The notes beneath the pieces are model-generated. The model had not been told where the DNA came from. It did no database searches and saw only the letters and a list, made by a program, of their open reading frames with translations. A stretch of 64,000 nt of DNA from Pseudomonas lundensis (GTDB lineage: Bacteria > Pseudomonadota > Gammaproteobacteria > Pseudomonadales > Pseudomonadaceae), in assembly GCF_001042985.1 (NCBI RefSeq), contig NZ_JYKY01000001.1, positions 329,881 to 393,880 of the forward strand, read 5' to 3'. The position numbers were made by a program, and so were the translations under genes. Of this stretch, positions 1 through 10,051 are shown piece after piece; positions within the stretch are counted from its first letter, which is position 1; the number at the start of each line of letters is the position of its first letter.

Positions 1-835
1 CCGGGGTTTTGTGCTGCCAGTAGTAGCGCAGCATGTCGATGCCTACCACCGGAAAGCCGATCTTGGCCATTTCGCCCGCCACGTCGCGGTCCAGGTCACG
101 CCAGCCACCGTCACCGGACAGGAACAGGGTCACGGTGTCGTTTTGCTGGCCCGCGGGCACTTCAACCACGGGCATGTTCAACCCGCCGTTTTCCGTGCCC
201 ACCAGTAGCTTGCGCAGCTCGTTGCTCAGCACTTGCGCAAAGTGGATGTCGTAATCGCTGATGCTGGTCTGTGCGTTCGGTTGATCGCGCACGAAAGCAG
301 CGCTTGGATCGTCGGGGTTGTCGTTCCAGGCCACCAGCCAGTTGCCGTGGGCTGCGGACGCGGGCAGCGGCAGGGCGCACCCCGGCTGTTCCAGTGCGAA
401 ACCCACCGACACTGCCCGGGCGTTGTCGCTGGTTTGCCCGGCGAGCCAGCGCCATGCCAGGCTGGCACCGGGGCCAATGCCGCTGACCAGCGTGGCAGGC
501 CCTTTGAGCTGGCTCAGGGCGCTTTGCAGGGCTTGCTGTTGCAGCGTGCAGTCAGCCTTGGGCACGATCACTTGAACCAGCTGCGCGGCCCCGCCACGGC
601 TCAATGCCAGCAGTTGCTTGTCATTCAGCGCTTGGTCAGCGGGCGTGGCGATGACGACCTGTGCGCGGGCCTTTTCGCCCGGCATGACGTTTGTCAGTGT
701 GGAGCCGTCGGCTTGAGTGACATGTTCGATTGTGGGTTCAGGCGCGGGGCGGTTCCACCCTGTATACCCGCCTGCGGCCAGCGCTACAACGACCACCAGA
801 GTTACCAGCAACAACCGCCAGGAACGATGTTTCAT
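1..835 (-). CDS. AcvB/VirJ-family alanyl-phosphatidylglycerol hydrolase, 3' end outside window
   Basis: About 278 N-terminal residues are visible; the frame stays open to the window edge. Seen: an N-terminal hydrophobic anchor (residues about 4-25), a GPGASLAW segment like the nucleophile elbow of alpha/beta hydrolases, and SGDGGWRDLDRDVAG followed by GIDMLRYYWQHKTP, hallmark stretches of the AcvB/VirJ family. The ATG shares one base with the mprF stop (TAATG), so the two genes are translationally coupled. Known: the corresponding P. aeruginosa gene (PA0919), paired with the MprF-type synthase gene, encodes a periplasmic hydrolase that removes alanine from alanyl-phosphatidylglycerol. Inference: this protein reverses or tunes the lipid modification made by its neighbour. 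The catalytic C-terminal half cannot be inspected. Confidence 0.85.
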   Translation of the reverse strand, partial: MKHRSWRLLLVTLVVVVALAAGGYTGWNRPAPEPTIEHVTQADGSTLTNVMPGEKARAQVVIATPADQALNDKQLLALSRGGAAQLVQVIVPKADCTLQQQALQSALSQLKGPATLVSGIGPGASLAWRWLAGQTSDNARAVSVGFALEQPGCALPLPASAAHGNWLVAWNDNPDDPSAAFVRDQPNAQTSISDYDIHFAQVLSNELRKLLVGTENGGLNMPVVEVPAGQQNDTVTLFLSGDGGWRDLDRDVAGEMAKIGFPVVGIDMLRYYWQHKTP

Positions 836-3477
836 TAACGTTTCACCAATCCAGTCAAGCCGCCCGCGATCAGGGCGGCGGTATCAGCCAGTGCGACCAG
901 CGGATCAAGCCCGGCAGGCACGGCCATGTATCGAGGTTCCCAGTCGGGCTGGAATTTGTCTTTAAAGCGGCGCAATCCCTGAAAGTTGTACAGGTGCTCG
1001 CCGCGCTGGAACAGCATTGAGCCCAGGCGCTGGGTCAACGGCGCGCCGCGCCGGGGTTGCAGGCCCGACAACGGCACCATGCCCAGGCTGAAGCGGGCAT
1101 AGCCGTGCTTTTTATAGTGTTGAATCAGGCCGACCATCATGAATTCCATGGTCAGTTTCGGCGCGTCCGGGTGTGCGCGCATCAGGTCCAGGCTCGACAG
1201 CTCATGGCTGTGGGTCTCCAGCAGGTTGGCAAAGGCCACCGGCTTGCCTTCGAAACGAATGATCGCCACCCGAAAATGCCGAATGTACGCTTCGCTGAAT
1301 CGCCCGAGGGAGAAGCCTTTTTCACGCACGTTTTTGCCAGTCAGCCACGCATCGGAAATCACCTTCAGTTCATCCATCGGTGCCTCGCCCGGCTCGTGGA
1401 TCTCCAGTGACAGCCCGTCACGGGTGCCGCGGTTCCAGGTGTAGCGCAGGTCTTTCATCTCTTTGCCTTTGGCGTCGAGATCAAAGCGGTGCAGGTCGAC
1501 GCGGGCTTCTTCGCCAAGTTTGATCGCGGTCAGACCGATGTCCATGTAGAACGGCAGGTTTTCAGCGCGCACCTGATAAAACACCGGGCGGGCGTGGAAG
1601 GTGTCGCACAGGTCGCGAAATTGCCAGATCAGTTCGGCGCGTTGCTGATTGGGGCCGATGGGGTCATACAGCGCAACAAGGCTGCGACCGCGACGGTCAT
1701 ACATCAGAAAGGCGTTGGCGTCCGGGTGGAACAGCAACGCTTTATCGCCGGTCAGGGCCAGACCGCCGTCAGGTTGATCGGAAGCGAGGAGGATTTTCTC
1801 TGCGCGTTCCAGCTCGCTGGCATCGGGCAGATGGATCACCGGGCGGGCCGTGCGCAACAACCAGGTCAGCGACACCACCACCAGCACCACTGCAGCGCCC
1901 AGCAGCGAGCGCAAACCGCGAGGTGCGTCTGCGTCCAGGGTGAACTGCCACCACAACTGATGGCTATAAGGCACATCTTGGTAGGCGAACAGCAGCAGCC
2001 AGATCGAGGCCGCCAATACACACAGGCTGGCAACCAGATAAAGCGGCGAGAACGGCAGTTCGGTCAAACGGCTCGGGCGGTAGAACGAGCGGCGAAACAG
2101 GGCCAGCAAACTGGCTGTGAGGGTCAGGATGCAGGCTTCTTCCCAGTCGAAGCCTTTGAGCAGCGACAGCACGGCGCCGACCAGCAGCAAAACGGTGGTG
2201 AGCATCCAGGCGGCCGATAAACGTCGGCGCAAGCCTTGAGCCAGCAACAGACACAGCACGCCAATCAGGCTGGCGCCAAAGTGCGACGCGTCGATCAGGC
2301 GATGAGGGATGAGAAAGCCGATGTGCTCCAGGCGCGTGTCGATTTCAGGCGTGGCGCCGGAGAACAACAACACGACGCCGGACATGAACACCAGAATCGC
2401 CAGAATCGGTGCCGCAAGCCCAGAGGCTACGCGCAGGCTTTGGCGGGTCTGGATCAAGCGTTGCGCTTCATTGATTAGCAGCATCAGGCAGGCAATGAGC
2501 AGCGGCAATATCACGTAGATCATGCGATACAGCAGCAACGCCGCGGCCAGTGGGGCGGCGCCGAGCGTGTCGGCAAACGCGGCCAGCAAAATCGCTTCGA
2601 ACACCCCGACCCCGCCGGGGACATGGCTGAGCACGCCTGCGGCCAAGGCCAGCAGATAGACCAGCAGGAAGGCACCGAAAGGCGGTGCTTCTGGCAGTAA
2701 CAGATAGAGCACGGTGGCAGCGGCAGCCACGTCCAGCGCGGTAATCAGCAGTTGCAGCCATGTCAGACGCAGGCTAGGCAGGCGTAGGGTGCGTCGGCCG
2801 GCTTTAACCAGCAGGTTGTCGGGGATCGGTTGTTCGGGCAGGCGTCGGCGGTAAATGCCCAGCGCCAGCAGGCCGAACAATGCCAGTACTGCGATGGCAA
2901 TCGCCCCCAGTGCATAAGTTGGAAGGTGCAGGGCGGCAGAGGCGGCGGGCAGGTTGCTTAGTGTCGCGAGGGCTGCCAGCGGCGGTAGAGCGCATCCCAG
3001 TGACAAGCTGGCGAACAGCGTCATGTGTGCGACTTCCGAGGCGCCTACGCCTTCACGCGCATACAAACGGTAGCGAACCGATCCGCCGGAGAGCAGCGAC
3101 AGCCCAATGGCATTGCCAATCGCAAAGGCAGTAAACCCGCCAAGCGCCAGGGTCTGGGGCGGCAGTTTGACACCTGCGTAACGGCTGGCTGACCACTCGT
3201 ACCCCAGCAAAATGACAAAGCCGACTGCTGTGGCAGCCACGGCGCCAAAAAGTGCGGGTTTGGGCACTTCCAGAATCGAGTCGTGCAATGCGCTCAGGTC
3301 CAGCTCACTGAGCAAGTGTCGACACGCGATCAGGGCGATTGCGAACAACAGCAGGGTGAGGGCAAGTCCAATGGGCTGACGGTATTTGCTCAGCAAATCC
3401 AGCCAGTGCAAACGCGCCGCGGCAATGGGCTGGGCTGCAGTAACGGAGTCTTTTGGGAGTGGCGAATTATCGGGCAT
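835..3477 (-). CDS. mprF: Bifunctional aminoacyl-phosphatidylglycerol synthase/flippase MprF
   Basis: An 880-residue protein. The N-terminal ~540 residues form about 13-14 hydrophobic segments (flippase part); the C-terminal ~330 residues are the soluble DUF2156/GNAT-like synthase domain, which moves an amino acid from aminoacyl-tRNA to phosphatidylglycerol. In P. aeruginosa the product is alanyl-PG; the amino acid used here cannot be read from sequence. The result is a less negative membrane surface and tolerance to cationic peptides. An in-frame TTG lies one codon upstream, but the ATG at 3477 sits 6 bases after GAGG and is preferred. The gene ends in a one-base overlap with the hydrolase gene, giving a synthesis/hydrolysis pair. 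Length is typical for the family. Confidence 0.93.
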   Translation of the reverse strand: MPDNSPLPKDSVTAAQPIAAARLHWLDLLSKYRQPIGLALTLLLFAIALIACRHLLSELDLSALHDSILEVPKPALFGAVAATAVGFVILLGYEWSASRYAGVKLPPQTLALGGFTAFAIGNAIGLSLLSGGSVRYRLYAREGVGASEVAHMTLFASLSLGCALPPLAALATLSNLPAASAALHLPTYALGAIAIAVLALFGLLALGIYRRRLPEQPIPDNLLVKAGRRTLRLPSLRLTWLQLLITALDVAAAATVLYLLLPEAPPFGAFLLVYLLALAAGVLSHVPGGVGVFEAILLAAFADTLGAAPLAAALLLYRMIYVILPLLIACLMLLINEAQRLIQTRQSLRVASGLAAPILAILVFMSGVVLLFSGATPEIDTRLEHIGFLIPHRLIDASHFGASLIGVLCLLLAQGLRRRLSAAWMLTTVLLLVGAVLSLLKGFDWEEACILTLTASLLALFRRSFYRPSRLTELPFSPLYLVASLCVLAASIWLLLFAYQDVPYSHQLWWQFTLDADAPRGLRSLLGAAVVLVVVSLTWLLRTARPVIHLPDASELERAEKILLASDQPDGGLALTGDKALLFHPDANAFLMYDRRGRSLVALYDPIGPNQQRAELIWQFRDLCDTFHARPVFYQVRAENLPFYMDIGLTAIKLGEEARVDLHRFDLDAKGKEMKDLRYTWNRGTRDGLSLEIHEPGEAPMDELKVISDAWLTGKNVREKGFSLGRFSEAYIRHFRVAIIRFEGKPVAFANLLETHSHELSSLDLMRAHPDAPKLTMEFMMVGLIQHYKKHGYARFSLGMVPLSGLQPRRGAPLTQRLGSMLFQRGEHLYNFQGLRRFKDKFQPDWEPRYMAVPAGLDPLVALADTAALIAGGLTGLVKR

Positions 3478-3652
3478 CAATCACCTCGTGGATCGTGCGC
3501 GATAGGATGGATGCATCGACTCAAGTTACCAATCCTTTTGGTTAAAATATTTTGAAATACTTTCAGCCGTTTGCCTGAGGTTCAGGTTGCGAGGTTGAAA
3601 AGAGGGGCGTCGTGGGGATTGAGCATAGGCGGGCGAACTTTCAGAAATATGT

Positions 3653-3671
3653 CGTTTATTGTCAATAAACG
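3653..3671. repeat. 8-bp inverted repeat
   Basis: CGTTTATT and AATAAACG flank a 3-base centre, between the mprF promoter region and the terminator of the first tRNA gene. No function assigned. The rest of the 3478-3697 spacer holds no gene; it should contain the mprF promoter, which I could not place with confidence. Confidence 0.4.
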
Positions 3672-3697
3672 CCTGGCGCTCACTTTTTGAGCGCACA

Positions 3698-3724
3698 CAA
3701 AAAAGGCCACTCTTTCAAGTGGCC
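3698..3724 (-). terminator. Rho-independent terminator of tRNA-fMet copy 1
   Basis: On the minus strand GGCCACT, a six-base loop and AGTGGCC are followed by a run of T, 12 bases after the tRNA 3' end. Confidence 0.85.
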
Positions 3725-3736
3725 TTCTTCGATGTT

Positions 3737-3813
<77 letters not shown>

Positions 3814-3826
3814 TCTGTGTGGGCGC

Positions 3827-3854
3827 ATTCTACAGAGGAACTCAAATGTGTCAA
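3827..3854 (-). promoter_or_regulatory. Sigma-70 promoter of tRNA-fMet copy 1
   Basis: TTGACA (-35) and TAGAAT (-10) separated by 16 bases, about 13 bases upstream of the mature 5' end. Confidence 0.8.
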
Positions 3855-3922
3855 CGTCTAATTGACTCTGCGGTCGAATTAGACGGGTTTGCGTGACGGT
3901 AAGGGTAAAAGTAGACGCGCAC

Positions 3923-3948
3923 AAAAAAGGCCACTCTTTCAAGTGGCC
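3923..3948 (-). terminator. Rho-independent terminator of tRNA-fMet copy 2
   Basis: Same hairpin as copy 1 (GGCCACT / AGTGGCC with T-tract). Confidence 0.85.
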
Positions 3949-3960
3949 TTCTTCGATGTT

Positions 3961-4037
<77 letters not shown>

Positions 4038-4049
4038 TCTGTGGGGCGC

Positions 4050-4077
4050 ACTCTACAGTGATGAGCTGAGGAGTCAA
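4050..4077 (-). promoter_or_regulatory. Sigma-70 promoter of tRNA-fMet copy 2
   Basis: TTGACT, 16 bases, TAGAGT; one mismatch in each hexamer compared with the promoters of copies 1 and 3, so possibly weaker. Confidence 0.75.
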
Positions 4078-4196
4078 CCTTTAATGCATAAATGCAGGCA
4101 ATTAGATGAAATGCTGCCGGTTGTCTGCGTGAATCAAACGCGGGAACGAAATGAGTGATGCCGGGCGCCGCAGGGTACGCAGAAACTGACGCGCAC

Positions 4197-4223
4197 AAAA
4201 AAAGGCCACTTTTTCAAGTGGCC
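4197..4223 (-). terminator. Rho-independent terminator of tRNA-fMet copy 3
   Basis: Hairpin as in the other copies with a one-base loop change (ACTTTTTC in place of ACTCTTTC on the plus strand), followed by a T-tract on the minus strand. Confidence 0.85.
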
Positions 4224-4235
4224 TTCTTCGATGTT

Positions 4236-4312
<77 letters not shown>

Positions 4313-4324
4313 TCTGTGGGGCGG

Positions 4325-4352
4325 ATTCTACAGCGATACGCACATGTGTCAA
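4325..4352 (-). promoter_or_regulatory. Sigma-70 promoter of tRNA-fMet copy 3
   Basis: TTGACA and TAGAAT with a 16-base spacer; hexamers identical to those of copy 1 but a different spacer sequence. Confidence 0.8.
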
Positions 4353-4525
4353 ACGTTAATTTAGAAAAAAGTGTTCTGGTTCAATTGGTTAGGCCGTGAT
4401 TGAAGTTATATGAGGGCCTGCAGGCCACGTGATATGGGGATTTGCTCTATTAAAGTGGCGAGTTCGATAGGGGAAATAAATATGTGCCGCTGTAGAACCA
4501 CGCTGGTCGGGGAGGCTGAAGACTA

Positions 4526-4541
4526 CTGGTGCTATATACAG
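4526..4541. promoter_or_regulatory. LexA operator upstream of dinB
   Basis: CTGGTGCTATATACAG fits the CTG-N10-CAG SOS box with the usual AT-rich right half. It lies 55 bases before the dinB ATG, where LexA would block a promoter. dinB is a known LexA target in pseudomonads. Confidence 0.75.
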
Positions 4542-4596
4542 TTGCGGATGACATACTGGCGACCCGCTTTGAACCTTAGAAAGAACGCCGCCCCAC

Positions 4597-5664
4597 ATGA
4601 CGCAGCGAAAAATCATTCATGTCGACTGTGACTGTTTCTACGCCGCCATTGAGATGCGTGATGATCCGAGCCTGGCAAACAAGCCTATGGCGGTCGGAGG
4701 CTCAGCAGATCGGCGGGGCGTGATCTCAACGTGCAACTATGAAGCGCGGGCTTATGGGGTGCGATCGGCCATGTCCTCGCGGCATGCGCTGAAGCTGTGT
4801 CCTGATCTGGTGATCGTGCATGGGCGGATGGACGCTTATAAAGAAGCATCCCGCGAGATTCACGGCATCCTGCGCGATTACACCGAGTTGATTGAGCCGT
4901 TATCGCTGGATGAGGCTTATCTGGATGTGTCGGACAGTCCGCACTTCGCCGGCAGTGCCACGCGCATTGCTCAGGATATCCGGCGCAGGGTTTCCAATCA
5001 GTTGCACATCACGGTCTCGGCCGGGGTGGCGCCTAACAAGTTTCTGGCAAAAATCGCCAGTGACTGGCGCAAGCCCAACGGGTTATTTGTGATTACCCCA
5101 GATCAAGTGGACGATTTTGTCTCTGCGCTACCGGTCAACAAGCTGCATGGCGTTGGCAAGGTGACCGCCGACAAGTTGGCGCGGCTGGGGATCGAGACCT
5201 GCCTGCAATTGCGTGACTGGAGCAAGCTGGCGCTGGTGCGTGAATTCGGCAGCTTTGGTGAGCGGTTGTGGGGGCTGGCGCGAGGCATTGATGAGCGCCT
5301 GGTGCACAGCGACAGTCGCCGTCAGTCAGTCAGTGTTGAAAACACCTACGACGTCGACTTGCCGGATCTGGCGACCTGCCTGGAAAAACTCCCGGAACTG
5401 CTCGACACCTTGAATGGGCGTATCGGGCGGCTGGACGCGAGTTACCGTCCGGGCAAGCCGTTCGTCAAAGTGAAATTTCACGATTTCACCCAGACCACGC
5501 TTGAGCAGTCGGGGGCCGGAAGGGATCTGGAGAGTTATCAGGGCCTGTTGAGCCAGGCCTTTGCGCGCGGCGCCAAACCCGTTCGATTGCTCGGGCTTGG
5601 CGTGCGCTTGCAGGATTTGAGTACCGGGTTTGAGCAGTTGGAGTTATTTGACGGGCGCTCGTAG
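4597..5664 (+). CDS. dinB: DNA polymerase IV
   Basis: A 355-residue Y-family translesion polymerase. Seen: catalytic motif HVDCDCFYAAIE at the N-terminus, the steric-gate/palm stretch with YEARAYGVRSAMSS, the second catalytic site SLDEAYLDVS (residues about 103-112), a helix-hairpin-helix thumb region (KLHGVGKVTADKL) and a C-terminal little-finger domain. It lacks an obvious QLxLxF clamp-binding pentapeptide in strict form, but FEQLELF near the C-terminus is a good beta-clamp motif. The role is error-prone bypass of damaged bases. A LexA box upstream indicates SOS control. The neighbouring lipoprotein gene converges on it with an 8-base gap. Confidence 0.95.
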   Translation: MTQRKIIHVDCDCFYAAIEMRDDPSLANKPMAVGGSADRRGVISTCNYEARAYGVRSAMSSRHALKLCPDLVIVHGRMDAYKEASREIHGILRDYTELIEPLSLDEAYLDVSDSPHFAGSATRIAQDIRRRVSNQLHITVSAGVAPNKFLAKIASDWRKPNGLFVITPDQVDDFVSALPVNKLHGVGKVTADKLARLGIETCLQLRDWSKLALVREFGSFGERLWGLARGIDERLVHSDSRRQSVSVENTYDVDLPDLATCLEKLPELLDTLNGRIGRLDASYRPGKPFVKVKFHDFTQTTLEQSGAGRDLESYQGLLSQAFARGAKPVRLLGLGVRLQDLSTGFEQLELFDGRS

Positions 5665-5672
5665 CGCGCCCC

Positions 5673-6626
5673 TCAACTTACGCCGGGGTCTGCGACCAGC
5701 CGACCGGCATTTTTGGTCAGAGACTGAAGGAATTCACGCTGCAACTCAGGATCGTTGCGTGTGAGTTCGATCAGGCTCTGTTCCAGTTCGCTGGCTTCTT
5801 CTTCAAGGCCTAACTCAGACAAGCGTTTGACCCGATGCACCCATTGGTTGACATCGTCACCCTCAAGGTCGTCGAAGATCAGGTTGTGCGCTTCCAGCAG
5901 TTTGCCGCGCAAGTGGCTGCTGATTGAGAGGGTTGAGTCGGAGTGCGTCTCGTCCTGTGCGTCCTCTACCGTGATCGTCAATTTGCCGACGTGGTTGAGA
6001 TCCTGTTCGGCAAAAGGGCCGTCCAGCAGGTTGAGGCGTAACACGCCATTGCGGTCAGTGGTCAGTTCGTGGGTCTGTTTCCCCGCTGTCACCGCTACGG
6101 GACGTTCAGCCCACGGCAGGCTGGAATACTCCAGACGAGAATCGCGCTGGACGTCTTCGATCCCGGCCAAGCTCTGTTGGGCCCGTCCATTGGATTGCAC
6201 GTTCATGGCCGGATTCAGCCCGTCAACGCCATAGCTGAGCCAGTCTCTGGTGACGCTGTCCGGCAATTGCCCGAACATGAAGATGTTCAGCACATTGGCA
6301 CCGACCCCCGCAACCACTGCCACGGCCCCCAACGGCACCTCGTAGATTTCTCTCCAGGGCTGGTAAGGGGTGTAGCGGTCGTAACGGCGGGTGACATCGA
6401 ACTCGGTGACTTCGAAGGTCTTTTGCTCGTTGATGCGCACACGACGTTGCGGCAACTCCAGAACAGCCGGCGAACCCACATCGATGAGCAGGCTGTGGGA
6501 CAGCAGTTTGCGCTCGATGCGCTCCTCGTGCTCGCTGCGTTGCGACATGTGGTTGGCACAGCCGTTCAACAGCAGGGCGCCGCACATGGCGGCGCCCCCG
6601 AGGGTTAAGGTACTTCGATTGAACAT
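5673..6626 (-). CDS. Uncharacterised outer-membrane lipoprotein
   Basis: 317 residues from the ATG at 6626, the only start that places a lipobox (LLLNGC, Cys23) after a short signal peptide; upstream in-frame codons overlap proS control sequence. Residue +2 after Cys is Ala, which favours sorting to the outer membrane. A small hydrophobic glycine/valine stretch (PLGAVAVVAGVGANVLNIFMFG) lies near residue 100; the C-terminal third is acidic and helical with several EE-rich runs. I do not recognise a named domain. It lies 19 bases downstream of proS on the same strand and may be cotranscribed with it. Confidence 0.75.
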   Translation of the reverse strand: MFNRSTLTLGGAAMCGALLLNGCANHMSQRSEHEERIERKLLSHSLLIDVGSPAVLELPQRRVRINEQKTFEVTEFDVTRRYDRYTPYQPWREIYEVPLGAVAVVAGVGANVLNIFMFGQLPDSVTRDWLSYGVDGLNPAMNVQSNGRAQQSLAGIEDVQRDSRLEYSSLPWAERPVAVTAGKQTHELTTDRNGVLRLNLLDGPFAEQDLNHVGKLTITVEDAQDETHSDSTLSISSHLRGKLLEAHNLIFDDLEGDDVNQWVHRVKRLSELGLEEEASELEQSLIELTRNDPELQREFLQSLTKNAGRLVADPGVS

Positions 6627-6645
6627 GGCGTCTCTATATTCGGGT

Positions 6646-8361
6646 TCAGCGACGGATGCGTGCCTGAAGGAAGGCCAGGACGTCAGCCACGGGCAGGGCT
6701 TGCGGCTCTGCTTCGGTGCGACTCTTGTACTCCAGGTTGCCTTCGGCCAGGCCACGGTCGCTGACTACGATGCGGTGCGGGATGCCGATCAGTTCCATGT
6801 CGGCAAACTTGATGCCGGGGCTGGTTTTCTTGTCGCGATCATCCAGCAGCACTTCAAAACCTGCCGCTGTCAGTTGGGCATACAGGGTGTCAGTGGCTTC
6901 GCGCACCGCTTCGGTTTCGTAACGCAGCGGCACCAGCGCCACCTGGAACGGCGCCAACGCATCGCTCCAGATAATGCCGCGCTCGTCGTTATTCTGCTCG
7001 ATGGCAGCGGCAACCACGCGCGACACGCCAATGCCGTAGCAGCCCATGCTCAGCGTGACCGGCTTGCCGTTCTCGCCCAGCACCTGACACTTCATGGCTT
7101 CGCTGTACTTGGTGCCCAGCTGGAAAATGTGCCCCACTTCGATGCCGCGCTTGATTTCCAGCGTGCCTTTGCCGTCCGGGCTAGGGTCGCCCGCCACGAC
7201 GTTACGCAGGTCGGCAACCGTCGGTACTGGCAGATCACGCTCCCAGTTCAGGCCGAAGTAATGCTTGTCGTCGATGTTCGCGCCTACGGCGAAGTCGCTC
7301 ATCATTTCGACCGAGCGATCGATGATGCAAGGCAATGGCAGGTTCAACGGGCCCAGCGAGCCTGCACCGGCACCGATGGCCTCGCGCAGTTCGGCATCGC
7401 CCGCCATGACCAGCGGGCTGGCCACCAGCGGGTGGTTGGACGCTTTGATTTCGTTGAGTTCGTGGTCGCCACGGATGACCAGCGCAATCAGCTTGCCTTC
7501 TTCGGCAGCGTGGACGATCAGGGTCTTGACGGTTTTCTCAATCGCCAGGCCATGGCCTTCGACCAATTGCTGAATGGTTTTGGCGTCCGGGGTGTCCACC
7601 AGGCGCAGCGTTTCAGTGGCAGCCGGGCGCACGGTTTCAGTTGGTATGGCTTCGGCTTTTTCAATGTTGGCCGCGTAGTCAGAGCCGTTGCTGAACACGA
7701 TGTCGTCTTCGCCCGATTCAGCCAGTACGTGGAACTCGTGGGAGCCGGCGCCGCCAATGGAGCCGTTATCGGCTTCAACCGGACGGAATTTGAGGCCCAG
7801 ACGAGTAAACACGTTGCAGTACGCCTGATGCATGCGGTCGTAAGTAACCTGCAGCGAGGCGTCGTCTGCGTGGAAGGAGTACGCGTCCTTCATGATGAAT
7901 TCACGGCCGCGCATCAAGCCGAAACGGGGACGGATTTCGTCACGAAACTTGGTCTGGATCTGATACAGGTTGATAGGCAGCTGCTTGTAGCTGTTCAACT
8001 CGTTGCGGCACAGGTCGGTGATCACTTCTTCATGGGTCGGGCCCACGCAGAACTCACGGCCATGACGGTCTTTAAGGCGCAGCAGCTCGGGGCCGTATTC
8101 TTCCCAGCGCCCGGATTCTTGCCACAGTTCGGCCGGCTGGATGCTCGGCATCAGCACTTCCAGAGCGCCTGCAGCGTTCATTTCTTCACGAACAATGGCT
8201 TCGGCCTTGCGCATGATGCGCAGGCCCATCGGCAGCCAGGTGTACAGGCCGGAAGCAAGTTTGCGAATCATGCCTGCGCGCAGCATCAGCTGATGGCTGA
8301 TAACGACCGCGTCCGATGGCGTTTCTTTTTGTGTGGCGAGCAAATATTGACTGGTGCGCAT
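6646..8361 (-). CDS. proS: Prolyl-tRNA synthetase
   Basis: 571 residues, normal for the bacterial form, charging tRNA-Pro in the cytoplasm. Class II motif 2 is visible in the stretch [18 protein letters not shown] with [10 protein letters not shown], preceded by the proline-pocket signature PTHEEVITD; motif 3 is in [19 protein letters not shown]. Between motifs 2 and 3 lies the ~170-residue editing insertion (about residues 230-400), which hydrolyses Ala-tRNA-Pro. The C-terminal anticodon-binding domain begins near [11 protein letters not shown]. The ATG at 8361 gives the full N-terminus [15 protein letters not shown]. Confidence 0.96.
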   Translation of the reverse strand: MRTSQYLLATQKETPSDAVVISHQLMLRAGMIRKLASGLYTWLPMGLRIMRKAEAIVREEMNAAGALEVLMPSIQPAELWQESGRWEEYGPELLRLKDRHGREFCVGPTHEEVITDLCRNELNSYKQLPINLYQIQTKFRDEIRPRFGLMRGREFIMKDAYSFHADDASLQVTYDRMHQAYCNVFTRLGLKFRPVEADNGSIGGAGSHEFHVLAESGEDDIVFSNGSDYAANIEKAEAIPTETVRPAATETLRLVDTPDAKTIQQLVEGHGLAIEKTVKTLIVHAAEEGKLIALVIRGDHELNEIKASNHPLVASPLVMAGDAELREAIGAGAGSLGPLNLPLPCIIDRSVEMMSDFAVGANIDDKHYFGLNWERDLPVPTVADLRNVVAGDPSPDGKGTLEIKRGIEVGHIFQLGTKYSEAMKCQVLGENGKPVTLSMGCYGIGVSRVVAAAIEQNNDERGIIWSDALAPFQVALVPLRYETEAVREATDTLYAQLTAAGFEVLLDDRDKKTSPGIKFADMELIGIPHRIVVSDRGLAEGNLEYKSRTEAEPQALPVADVLAFLQARIRR

Positions 8362-8464
8362 GGTTAGCCGGTGCCGTTGCTGATGACTAGAAATGACTGG
8401 GCATTGTACGGGCGAGATGTGCTTGCGTACAGGCCGGGCGGGGGAGGCTGGCTCCCCCGAGTGT

Positions 8465-10009
8465 TTACGGGGCTTTTTGGAGGTCGACAGGCGGTTTTTG
8501 CCGTGCGCGGCGGCTCTCTTGATACCAGTGCAGGCTGATCAGCAGCAGCGTGGGGATGCCCATCACCGCCGTAATGATGAAGAAGTTGTGGTAGCCGAAC
8601 TTCTCGACCAGAACCCCGGAGTAACCCCCCATCAGACGCGGCAGCAGCAGCATGATGGAACTGAGCAGCGCGTATTGAGTGGCGGAAAACTTGAGGTTGG
8701 TCAGGCTCGACAGGTAGGCCACGAACGCCGACGTGGCGAGGCCGGAGCTGAAGTTGTCGAGTGAAATCGTGACAATCAGCATCTGCAAGTTCGGGCCCAT
8801 GTCGGCCAGCAGCATGAACAGCAGGTTCGTCCCGGCCGACGCCGCGCCGCCAATGAGCAGGATCGGCAAGATGCCGAAGCGCACGATCAGCAGGCCGCCC
8901 ATGCCTGCGCCCACGAGGGTCATGATCAGGCCAAAAATCTTGCTGACCCCGGCAATCTGATCCTTGGTAAAGCCCTGGTCGATATAGAACACGTTGGCCA
9001 TGACGCCCATGACCGTGTCAGACATGCGGTAGGTGGCGATCAGGCCGAGCAGCAACAATGCTTGCCACCGATAACGCACGATAAAGTCGTTTACAGGGGT
9101 AAGCACGGGCGCCAACCCGCGTCGTCCGATTGAAGACAGGCACATCGCGGTCAGCAGGGTGTAAAGAATCGCACGCAGAAAAGCTCGGTCTTCCAGCAGT
9201 AAATCAAGAGGTGTCTGGTCACCAAAGAGCACACTTGCGAAATCGGTGTTGTAGAGCTGGGTAAACATCGCGGGGAACGAGACCAGCAGCACAATCAGTA
9301 CGAATACCGATGCCAGTTGATGGCCGAAGCCGTATCGCCCGGCGGACAACTGCGTGCGCAGGGGCACGGGCGGTTCGCGCATGAAAAAGGTGGTCAGCAG
9401 GGCCGGGACCATCAGCACCCCGAACAGCACGTAGGTGCCGGTCCAGGCGGAGTGTTTGTAGTTAAACCCGGTGGAGCCGAATCCTTCCGCGAAAAACAGG
9501 GCGCCGGCCGTGGCCAGCAAGGCGGCTACCCGATAGCCCGACATGTAGCTGGCGGCGAGTGCGGCCTGACGGCTGTCTTCTGCAATCTCCAGGCGGTACG
9601 CGTCGACGGCAATGTCTTGGGTAGCCGAAGCAAAAGACACGACTACGGCAATGGCAATCAGCCAGGACAGATGTTTTTGCGGGTCACAGAAGCCCATGCC
9701 GACCAGGCCCAGAATGACCAGCGACTGCGACAGAACCAGCCACGAACGGCGGCGGCCGAGCCTGCCCAGCAAGGGCAGGCGCCATTGGTCGAGCAGGGGT
9801 GACCACACCCACTTAAAAGCGTATGCCAGGCCGATCAGGCTGGCATAACCAATGGTTTCGCGGGCCACACCGGCTTCGCGCAACCAGACGGAAAGCGTTG
9901 AGAACACCAGCATGTACGGCAAGCCGGCGGCAAAACCGAGCAACAACAGCACAAGAGTCGAGGGGCTGGCATAGGCAGCGAGCGCGGCGCGCCAGGTTTT
10001 ACGGGGCAT
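8465..10009 (-). CDS. ampG: AmpG muropeptide permease (MFS)
   Basis: 514 residues with 12-14 hydrophobic segments and the AmpG signature at the N-terminus ([23 protein letters not shown], then [15 protein letters not shown]). Known role: imports GlcNAc-anhydroMurNAc-peptides across the inner membrane for cell-wall recycling, and so feeds the AmpR signal for beta-lactamase induction. Gene order with the SDR, HugZ, FxsA and groESL genes matches the PA4393 neighbourhood as I recall it. No partner in the window shares its function. Confidence 0.9.
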   Translation of the reverse strand: MPRKTWRAALAAYASPSTLVLLLLGFAAGLPYMLVFSTLSVWLREAGVARETIGYASLIGLAYAFKWVWSPLLDQWRLPLLGRLGRRRSWLVLSQSLVILGLVGMGFCDPQKHLSWLIAIAVVVSFASATQDIAVDAYRLEIAEDSRQAALAASYMSGYRVAALLATAGALFFAEGFGSTGFNYKHSAWTGTYVLFGVLMVPALLTTFFMREPPVPLRTQLSAGRYGFGHQLASVFVLIVLLVSFPAMFTQLYNTDFASVLFGDQTPLDLLLEDRAFLRAILYTLLTAMCLSSIGRRGLAPVLTPVNDFIVRYRWQALLLLGLIATYRMSDTVMGVMANVFYIDQGFTKDQIAGVSKIFGLIMTLVGAGMGGLLIVRFGILPILLIGGAASAGTNLLFMLLADMGPNLQMLIVTISLDNFSSGLATSAFVAYLSSLTNLKFSATQYALLSSIMLLLPRLMGGYSGVLVEKFGYHNFFIITAVMGIPTLLLISLHWYQESRRARQKPPVDLQKAP

Positions 10010-10051
10010 GGGCTGGAGTCTGCCTCAGGTTACGGAAACAAAGGGCGCACT

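Noticed and set aside
6391..8367. Open frame of 658 codons on the plus strand
   Set aside because: Antisense to proS and the lipoprotein; no protein-family motifs and the usual GC-rich shadow pattern.
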